Source: Planctomycetota bacterium (lineage in GTDB: Bacteria > Planctomycetota > MHYJ01 > JACPRB01). Taken from it: 10,750 nt of DNA. The notes below the pieces were generated by a model, which was not told where the DNA came from, made no database searches, and saw only the letters and a program-made list of their open reading frames with translations. This document shows, one piece after another, positions 5,886-10,750 of the stretch (position 1 is the first letter of the stretch; the number at the start of each line of letters is the position of its first letter). The stretch is from NCBI GenBank assembly GCA_016200125.1, contig JACQFK010000057.1, forward strand, positions 1 through 10,750, written 5' to 3'. The position numbers and the translations under genes are program-made.

Positions 5886-6931
5886 AGGTCGGGCCCGTCC
5901 TGGAGCGCCGCGCCTTTCGACACGAGTTCCCCCAGGGCCCGCTCGACGCAGGACGCCGGAAGCCGCGTCGCCGCCGCGATCGATTCCACGTTCGAGGACC
6001 GCTCCGAAAGCCTCCGCGCGACGGCCCGCTCGAGCGGCGTGAGCGCGACGGCCGGCTCGACGAGCGAGGCGAAGGCGGGGATCTCCTCCAGGAGGTCCGA
6101 CGGCTCTTCGACCAGCTTGGCGCCCTGCTTGATGAGCCGGTGGCAGCCGCGCGACAGGGGGCTTTCGATCGAGCCGGGAAGGCAGAAGACGTCGCGGCCC
6201 TGCTCGAGGGCCCAGTCGGCCGTGATGAGCGCGCCCGAGCGCTCGGCGGCCTCGACCACGAGCACGCCGAGCGAGAGGCCGCTGATGAGGCGGTTGCGGC
6301 GGGGGAAGTTGGTGGTTTCGGGCGGCGCTTCGAGGGGGAACTCTGAGAAGGCGGCGCCGCGGGCGCAGATCTCGTCGAGGAGCCTCGCGTTCTCAGGCGG
6401 GTAGACGCGGAGGAGCCCGCTGCCGAGGAAGGCGATCGTGCGGCCTTCCGGAGCCTTGAGCGCGCCGCGATGGGCGGCGGTGTCGATCCCCCGGGCGAGG
6501 CCGCTCACGACGCTGACGCGGAGCCGGGCCAGCTCCTGGCCGAAGCGGGCGGCTTGGCGGCGGCCGTAGTCGGTGCATTCCCGGGAGCCGACGATCCCGA
6601 TCGCGAGGGCGTCGGCGTCGACCGTGGCGCCGCGCCGGTAGAGGACGATGGGGTGGTCGTAGAGGGTGCGGAGCGCGGGAGGATAGTCGGCGCCGCTGAC
6701 GGGCAGGATTCCGATGCCGTGGCGGGCGGCGAGGTCGATCTCGCGGGCGGGATCGCCGGCCTCGACGATGGCCTTCGAGGGGAGGGGGCCGATGCCGGGG
6801 ACGCGTTCGAGCTCCCGGCGGGAGAGCCGGTGGATGCGGGGGAGCTCGAACTGCGCGAGGAGCCGCCGGAGCAGGGAGCTGCCGACCATGCCCGAGAGGT
6901 TCAGTCGGACCAGGCTTTCCAGGACATCCAC
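5870..6931 (-). CDS. dprA: DNA-processing protein DprA/Smf
   Basis: This 353-residue protein loads RecA onto incoming single-stranded DNA during natural transformation and protects that DNA. A helix-hairpin-helix-like N-terminus (LERVPGIGP, about 41-49) precedes the Rossmann-like DprA core. The core shows IVGSRECTDYGRR (113-125), SGLARGIDTAAHRGAL (143-158), GSGLLRVYPPEN (170-181), FPRRNRLISGLS (209-220) and ERSGALITADWALEQGR (230-246). Residues 297-353 form the DML1-like winged helix at the C-terminus. The length is normal for the family. The GTG at 6931-6929 was chosen because GGAG stands 6 bases upstream and the start agrees with the family; a longer frame extends through the hairpin at 7039-7089 and is not credible. 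It lies downstream of aroB but is separated by that hairpin, so it probably has its own transcription start between 6932 and 7037, which I could not identify with confidence. Confidence 0.95.
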   Translation of the reverse strand: MDVLESLVRLNLSGMVGSSLLRRLLAQFELPRIHRLSRRELERVPGIGPLPSKAIVEAGDPAREIDLAARHGIGILPVSGADYPPALRTLYDHPIVLYRRGATVDADALAIGIVGSRECTDYGRRQAARFGQELARLRVSVVSGLARGIDTAAHRGALKAPEGRTIAFLGSGLLRVYPPENARLLDEICARGAAFSEFPLEAPPETTNFPRRNRLISGLSLGVLVVEAAERSGALITADWALEQGRDVFCLPGSIESPLSRGCHRLIKQGAKLVEEPSDLLEEIPAFASLVEPAVALTPLERAVARRLSERSSNVESIAAATRLPASCVERALGELVSKGAALQDGPDLYRGR

Positions 6932-7038
6932 GGGGTTCTCCTCCACCCGAGAAGTGCGGGCAGGGCTGAATAACTCGACAGGAAAAATGGATGGCCGACG
7001 GATTGCTGGCGGGGAGGGCGAACCGGGAACTTGAAATG

Positions 7039-7089
7039 AAACAAGCGGTTTGATTCGTTGCACGTTGCAACGAATCAAACCGTTTGTTT
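7039..7089 (-). terminator. Long near-perfect hairpin after aroB, probable terminator
   Basis: Arms of 24 bases at 7039-7062 and 7066-7089 are inverted repeats with a single mismatch (7045/7083) around a 3-base loop. On the minus strand the hairpin begins 7 bases after the aroB stop. It is preceded by AAAA and its descending arm ends in TTGTTT followed by CATTTC, a loose U-rich tail. That suits an intrinsic terminator, possibly acting in both directions because AAAC/GTTT ends flank both sides. The stem is longer than most terminators, so an inserted repeat or RNase III site remains possible. The rest of 6932-7037 holds nothing I recognise. Confidence 0.68.
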
Positions 7090-7096
7090 TGCAGGA

Positions 7097-8164
7097 TCAG
7101 GCGGTGACGGTGCGGAGGGCGGCCGCGATCAGGTCGGAGGACACCTCGACGCCCCAGCGGACCTTGCCGACCGCCTCAGGCAGGACGAAGCGGGTGCGGC
7201 CCGAGACGTTCTTCTTGTCGAGCTTGAGCGCCGCCAAAACCTTCTTCTCGGGCATCTTCTTCACGCGCGTGGGCAGGCCGCAGAGTTTCAGCAGGCGGTT
7301 CTGGGCCGCGAGCACCTCGAGCGGCGCGATCCCCAGCTCCATCGACAGGATCGCCTCCGCCTCCATTCCGATCGACACCGCCTCGCCGTGGTGCAGCAGC
7401 TTGTAGCCCCCCGCCGCCTCCAGCGCGTGGCCGATCGTGTGGCCGTAGTTGAGGATCGCCCGCTCGCCCGACTCCTTCTCGTCCTTGGTGACGACGTCCG
7501 CCTTGATCAGGGCGCAGCGATACACGATCTCGTCGAGCACGTCCGCGTTGCGATCGCGGATCCCCTGGACGTTCTTCTCGATGTAGTCGAACAGCGCGGC
7601 GTCCCGAATCATCCCGTACTTCACGACCTCGCCCAGGCCCGAGACGAACTCGCGGTCCGGCAGCGTCTTCAGGACCGCCGGGTCGCAGCAGACCAGGGCG
7701 GGCTGGTAGAACGATCCGACCAGGTTCTTTCCCTGGGGAAGATTGACCCCCGTCTTGCCCCCGATCGCCGCGTCCACCTGGCCCAGCAGCGTGGTCGGGA
7801 AGAGGCGCACCTGGATGCCCCGCATGTAGGTCGACGCGACGAAGCCTCCGAGGTCCGTGATGACCCCGCCGCCCACGGCGAAGAGCACCGACTTGCGGTC
7901 CATGCCGAAGCGCGCCAGCTGCTGATGGATCTTTCCGGCGACCGAGAGGCTCTTCTGGTTCTCGCCCGCCGGAAGGGCGGAGAGGCCGGTCTCGAAGCCC
8001 GAGGCCTTCAGGCCCTGCTCGACCCGCCGCGCGTACCTGAGGCAGTTGCGGTCCGTCAGGACGAAGGCGCGCTTGAGGCTCGTGAGGGCGCCGCTGTCGC
8101 CCTTCCAGTCCAGCACGCCGGGGCCCACCAGGATCCGGGACGACAGCAGCGGAATCTCGCGCAC
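7097..8164 (-). CDS. aroB: 3-dehydroquinate synthase
   Basis: This 355-residue enzyme converts DAHP to 3-dehydroquinate, the second step of the shikimate pathway, using NAD and a divalent metal in the cytoplasm. The NAD-binding stretch FAVGGGVITDLGGFVAST (95-112) is followed by FPTTLLGQVDAAIGGKTGVN (122-141) and GKNLVGSFYQP. These contain the active-site Asp131, Lys137, Lys146 and Asn147. Metal ligands expected for the family are Glu179 (GLGEVVKYG), His242 (NYGHTIGHALE) and His259 (HHGEAV). The GTG at 8164-8162 was chosen because it gives the usual family N-terminus (strand, then ILVGPGVL). Extending upstream adds unconserved residues and would run into the divergent gene at 8241. No ribosome binding site is visible before it, so the exact start is less sure than the gene. 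All catalytic residues are present. Confidence 0.96.
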   Translation of the reverse strand: MREIPLLSSRILVGPGVLDWKGDSGALTSLKRAFVLTDRNCLRYARRVEQGLKASGFETGLSALPAGENQKSLSVAGKIHQQLARFGMDRKSVLFAVGGGVITDLGGFVASTYMRGIQVRLFPTTLLGQVDAAIGGKTGVNLPQGKNLVGSFYQPALVCCDPAVLKTLPDREFVSGLGEVVKYGMIRDAALFDYIEKNVQGIRDRNADVLDEIVYRCALIKADVVTKDEKESGERAILNYGHTIGHALEAAGGYKLLHHGEAVSIGMEAEAILSMELGIAPLEVLAAQNRLLKLCGLPTRVKKMPEKKVLAALKLDKKNVSGRTRFVLPEAVGKVRWGVEVSSDLIAAALRTVTA

Positions 8165-8186
8165 GGCGGCAGGATAGCAAACGGCG

Positions 8187-8212
8187 GGAACTCCCGCAAC
8201 GGCGCCCGCGTC
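8187..8212 (+). promoter_or_regulatory. Candidate ECF-type promoter upstream of the DUF4349-like gene
   Basis: GGAAC (8187-8191) and CGTC (8209-8212) are separated by 17 bases, the pattern of many ECF sigma promoters (GGAAC, 16-17 bases, CGTC). The start would be near 8220, followed by AAAGGAG (8228-8234) and ATG at 8241. The GGAAC sits inside a 14-base inverted repeat, GCGGGA-AC-TCCCGC (8184-8197), a possible extra binding site. The assignment is tentative because short GC-rich motifs occur by chance. Confidence 0.4.
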
Positions 8213-8240
8213 AGAGGGGAGACCTTGAAAGGAGCGGGAC

Positions 8241-8993
8241 ATGCGCATGAGCGGAACCTTTGCGATGCTGGCCGGCGGCCTGCTGCTGCTGATCTTCACG
8301 GCGGGCTTTTTTCACGCAGGATCGGAGTCGCCGAAGGCCTGCCGGAATTCGGAGGCGGCGGGCTGCCCGGCTCCCGGGGCCGAGGCGCCCGAACTCCGGA
8401 ATCAGGACCTGTTCAAGGCTCCCGCGGGGGCCCGCGGCCTGCTGGCGATGACCCAGTCCCCCGGCTACAAGCGGGCCGGCGACCTCTCCCTCCGCGTCGC
8501 CGACTGCACGAAAGCCGAGGACGATCTCGAGTCGAAGCTCACGGCCATCAAGGGCGAGATCATCGACATGCTGATGGAAGGCACCGAGGGCTCGCGCAGC
8601 TGCACGCTCTCGGCCGTCATTCCCGCGGACCAGTTCCGCTCCTTCATCACCGATCTGCGCAAGATGGGGAAGGTGCAGTCGGAGCGGATCACGGCGTCGA
8701 AACTCAGGCCCGGGCAGGCGGACAGGACGGCCGCGGCCGAGGGCGCCGATCCCCGCGAGCTGTCGCTGGTGTCGATCCGGATGGCCGATGAGAAGGTCGC
8801 CCAGACGGTGCTCGAGAGCCGGGGCGTGCTGGCGTCGAGCTTCGACCGCAGCGCCTCCCACTTCATGAAGGGGCTGGCGGTGATCGTCGAGCTGGTCGGC
8901 CTGGCGCTGCCCTTCGGCCTGGCCTTCATCGGACTGTCGCTGCCGGTCCTCCTGGCGCTGCGGCTGCGGCGGTCGCGGACAGTTTCCGTGTAA
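8241..8993 (+). CDS. DUF4349-like membrane protein
   Basis: This 250-residue protein has an N-terminal membrane or signal segment (about 8-25, LAGGLLLLIFTAGFF), a low-complexity stretch with Cys34 and Cys42, and a soluble domain from about 77. Two C-terminal hydrophobic segments (about 211-242) follow, then a basic tail RLRRSR. The domain pattern RAGDLSLRVADCTKAEDDLESKLTA, then VIPADQFRSFITDLRKMGKV, then ERITAS matches DUF4349. The long coiled coil usual in that family after the DVT-like motif is largely missing (residues 155-185), so this is a shortened or divergent member. The start is well supported by AAAGGAG 6 bases before ATG. It stands 38 bases before the ECF sigma gene on the same strand. 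DUF4349 proteins are often found near ECF sigma/anti-sigma genes, so it may be a regulon member or accessory. Its molecular function is not established. Confidence 0.78.
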   Translation: MRMSGTFAMLAGGLLLLIFTAGFFHAGSESPKACRNSEAAGCPAPGAEAPELRNQDLFKAPAGARGLLAMTQSPGYKRAGDLSLRVADCTKAEDDLESKLTAIKGEIIDMLMEGTEGSRSCTLSAVIPADQFRSFITDLRKMGKVQSERITASKLRPGQADRTAAAEGADPRELSLVSIRMADEKVAQTVLESRGVLASSFDRSASHFMKGLAVIVELVGLALPFGLAFIGLSLPVLLALRLRRSRTVSV

Positions 8994-9019
8994 AGTTCCG
9001 GGGCCCGGCCGCGGGCGGA

Positions 9020-9025
9020 TATACT
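9020..9025 (+). promoter_or_regulatory. Candidate -10 box for the ECF sigma gene, placing the start at its GTG
   Basis: TATACT (9020-9025) is a good -10 hexamer in an otherwise very GC-rich gap. Normal spacing puts transcription start at 9031-9032, exactly at the GTG of the sigma gene, which would make a leaderless message. The -35 region (TTCCGG around 8996) is poor. No ribosome binding site stands at a usable distance before the GTG. Confidence 0.45.
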
Positions 9026-9031
9026 TAGGGC

Positions 9032-9637
9032 GTGGCCGGAAACCCCGAAGAACTGGAGCTGGTTCGTCGCTGCGTCACGGGGGAGGCGGACGGCTGGCGC
9101 GAGATGATGAAGAAGTACGGCGCGCTCGTCGCCCACGCGGTCCGCACCACCTTCATGCGCGTCCTCAAGGCCGCCGACGCCAGCCTGGTCGACGACGCCA
9201 TCCAGGCGGTCTGGCTCTCCCTCTGCGCCGACGGCTGCCGCCGGCTCCGCGGGTTCGAATCCAAGGCCGCCCTGTCCACCTGGCTCACCGTCCTCTCCAC
9301 CCGCCGGGCCCTGGACTACATCCGATCCGAGATGCGCAAAGGGTCCATGCGCCACGTCCACCTGGACGACGAGGACCGCGACATCGTCAAGGAGCTCCAG
9401 ACTCCCGAGACGGAGGAGCAGTACTCGCTGGACGAGGTGTTCGTCCTCTACGAGGCGATGGAGAAGCTCCCCGAGGCCGACAAGCTGATCCTCAAGATGT
9501 ACTACCTGGACGGGCTGTCCTACCGGTCGATCGCCGGGGTGATGCGGGTGGCGCCGAACACCGTCTCGAGCTATATTCTCCGGGCCCGGGATAAATTAAA
9601 GAAATGCATCAAGGAGGGGACGGGCGGCGTCTCATGA
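9032..9637 (+). CDS. ECF-type RNA polymerase sigma factor
   Basis: This 201-residue sigma factor holds only regions 2 and 4, as in the ECF group. Region 2 (about 25-103) includes DDAIQAVWLSLC and the region 2.3/2.4 stretch FESKAALSTWLTVLSTRRALDYIR. Region 4 (about 138-192) includes LPEADKLILKMYYLDGLSYRSIAGVMRVAPNTVSSYILRA, cut here at the end of the -35-binding helix-turn-helix. The acidic linker (HLDDEDRDIVKELQTPETEEQ) is usual. GTG 9032 is the only reasonable start: the stop of the previous gene is 38 bases away and the next ATG (residue 25) would cut into region 2. The TGA stop overlaps the ATG of the anti-sigma gene (ATGA), so the two are translationally coupled and form a sigma/anti-sigma pair. 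Confidence 0.93.
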   Translation: MAGNPEELELVRRCVTGEADGWREMMKKYGALVAHAVRTTFMRVLKAADASLVDDAIQAVWLSLCADGCRRLRGFESKAALSTWLTVLSTRRALDYIRSEMRKGSMRHVHLDDEDRDIVKELQTPETEEQYSLDEVFVLYEAMEKLPEADKLILKMYYLDGLSYRSIAGVMRVAPNTVSSYILRARDKLKKCIKEGTGGVS

Positions 9638-10750
9638 GCACCATGGAGAAGTCCTGTCCCGACGTCCTGACCCTGTCCGGCTGGCTGGAGGGGAGCCTGT
9701 CTCCCCAGGATCACAGCCGCATGGCCTCCCACTTGGCGGCCTGCGACGAATGCCGCCGGACAGTCGCCCTCTCCTCCACGCTGGAGGCCCCGGCCTCGGC
9801 CGGCCCCGTGAACGAGATCCTGCTGTCCAAAGTCGTGTCCGCGTCCCGGCGCCGCCGCTTCGTCCCATTTGTCGGAGCGGCCGCGGCTGTCCTGGCGGTC
9901 GCGGTCGGCTTTGCCCTGTATCCCAAGGCCGCGCCACCCCCGGTCTACCGCGTCGCCAACGAGCCCTCGGCCGCCACCGAGACCGTGGCGGTCGCCCCTG
10001 CTCCGTCGCCCCTGCCGGCCGTGAAGCCCGTCGACTCGCCGTCGACGCTTCCGCTCCTGCCCGTCGTACCCCCGAAGGACCCGGTGGCGGTCGCTCCTCC
10101 CAAGGACCCGGTGAAGCCCCCGGTCCCCGAGACGCCCGCGGTGAAGCCCAGCCCGAATCCCACCGTGGTGGATCCCGCGCCGCTTCCCCTGCCTGCCCCG
10201 GTCGTGGCGGCGAGGGAAAACCCGCGCGAGACCCCCCCGGCCGACGTCGCCCTGCTGACGCCCGTGTACGTCCTCGACGCCGTGGGCGATCTCTGGCTGA
10301 AGCGCGACAAGGCGGAAAGCAAGGCGGGCTCGCTCGAGAAGGCCGCGTGGAAGGACTGGTTCGCCGCCCGCAGCAGCGGCGCCGCCTTCAGCCTCGAAGC
10401 CCGCACCTCCGTCATGCTCGAGAAGGGTTCCGAAGCCGCCTTCTCCCACCTGAAGGCGGAAGACACCTACGGCCTCGCGTTGGACCAGGGGCTCGTCCTG
10501 CTGGACACCGAGGGCTCCTCCCAGAAATGGCAGATCTCCTTCGGGAAGAACAAGCTCAGCTTCAGCGATCTGAACGGGCGCCTTGCGGTCGAGTCGCGCG
10601 GCGACCGGCTGTCGGCGCTCCTCCTCGACGGATCGGCGGAGATGAAGATCGGCAGCCTGGCCAAGAAGGCCCAGGTCGGCCAGGAGATCGTGCTGTCGCG
10701 CGAGGGCCAGCAGGTCGTTGAGCAGAAAGTCGAGACCCAGCGGAAGCTGG
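9634..10750 (+). CDS. Zinc-finger anti-sigma factor with FecR-like extracytoplasmic domain (3' end off window)
   Basis: The frame is open from ATG 9634 to the window edge, about 372 residues, with the C-terminus missing. Residues 1-50 are a cytoplasmic zf-HC2-type anti-sigma domain with the zinc motif His33-x3-Cys37-x2-Cys40 (HLAACDEC), which should hold the sigma factor encoded just upstream. A basic RRRR (72-75) precedes one membrane helix (about 76-97). A proline-rich spacer of about 100 residues (98-200) contains a tandem PPKDPV...PPKDPV. From about 205 a beta-rich domain resembles FecR: VLDAVGDLWLKR, AAFSLEARTSVMLEKGSEAAF, LALDQGLVLLD, LSFSDLNGRLAVES, LLLDGSAEMKIG and AQVGQEIVL. This layout suits a sensor that spans the membrane and perhaps the wall and releases the sigma factor on an outside signal. 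The start overlaps the sigma stop as ATGA. Confidence 0.88.
   Translation, partial: MSTMEKSCPDVLTLSGWLEGSLSPQDHSRMASHLAACDECRRTVALSSTLEAPASAGPVNEILLSKVVSASRRRRFVPFVGAAAAVLAVAVGFALYPKAAPPPVYRVANEPSAATETVAVAPAPSPLPAVKPVDSPSTLPLLPVVPPKDPVAVAPPKDPVKPPVPETPAVKPSPNPTVVDPAPLPLPAPVVAARENPRETPPADVALLTPVYVLDAVGDLWLKRDKAESKAGSLEKAAWKDWFAARSSGAAFSLEARTSVMLEKGSEAAFSHLKAEDTYGLALDQGLVLLDTEGSSQKWQISFGKNKLSFSDLNGRLAVESRGDRLSALLLDGSAEMKIGSLAKKAQVGQEIVLSREGQQVVEQKVETQRKL

Noticed and set aside
4847..6346. Plus-strand frame of 499 residues spanning the glycosyltransferase and dprA
   Set aside because: It overlaps two well-supported genes, with Arg/Gly/Pro-rich composition and no domain.
6932..7078. N-terminal extension of dprA through the hairpin
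   Set aside because: The added 49 residues translate the inverted repeat and lack similarity to the DprA N-terminus. GTG 6931 has a ribosome binding site.
7058..8791. Plus-strand frame of 577 residues
   Set aside because: It is antisense to aroB and then out of frame through the DUF4349-like gene; the real genes have catalytic motifs or a ribosome binding site.
1..10750. CRISPR arrays, tRNA or rRNA genes, insertion sequences, phage genes
   Set aside because: I saw no spaced direct repeats, cloverleaf-like segments, transposase or integrase motifs, or terminal repeats on reading both strands.

Overview
This is a GC-rich bacterial chromosomal window, by eye about two thirds G+C, with dense genes, GTG starts and ATGA/GTGA stop-start overlaps. 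It contains no transposase, phage gene, CRISPR array, rRNA or tRNA that I can see. Housekeeping genes (aroB, dprA) sit beside a PA2778/PA2779-like gene set and an ECF sigma/anti-sigma pair whose anti-sigma protein carries a FecR-like region. I cannot name the phylum. A poorly sampled GC-rich lineage (Planctomycetota, Acidobacteriota, Myxococcota or similar) would fit, but that is a guess.

Bases 1-3369, all on the minus strand, hold two adjacent transcription units centred on papain-like C39 (bacteriocin-leader-peptidase type) domains. The upstream unit starts from a perfect-consensus promoter at 3369-3342. It encodes two small paralogous exported proteins with a C-terminal membrane helix (PA2779-like), then a C39-like/TPR lipoprotein (PA2778-like). 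That lipoprotein gene appears broken: it lacks a normal start codon and carries a one-base frameshift at about 2266-2268. The downstream unit starts at a TATAAT box inside a 34-bp inverted repeat (1367-1400), a likely operator. It encodes a 70-residue zinc ribbon, a YtrA-type GntR repressor and a membrane protein with an apparently intact C39 catalytic set, which runs off the left edge. The three genes overlap by 4 bases each and are very probably one operon.

Bases 3383-5885, on the plus strand, run from a divergent promoter (3383-3411) into a PP-loop tRNA-thiolation-type enzyme with a three-cysteine iron-sulfur-like motif. A GT-C membrane glycosyltransferase follows 7 bases later. The glycosyltransferase ends tail-to-tail with dprA, sharing a 16-base palindromic overlap.

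Bases 5870-8164, on the minus strand, carry aroB (3-dehydroquinate synthase) followed by dprA (DNA-processing protein). A 51-bp near-perfect hairpin separates them and probably acts as a terminator.

Bases 8187-10750, on the plus strand, form a possible ECF regulon locus. A candidate ECF-type promoter (GGAAC-N17-CGTC) precedes a DUF4349-like membrane protein. An ECF sigma factor with a possibly leaderless GTG start follows, overlapping by 4 bases with a zinc-finger (HxxxCxxC) anti-sigma protein. That protein has one membrane helix, a proline-rich spacer and a FecR-like outer domain, and runs off the right edge.
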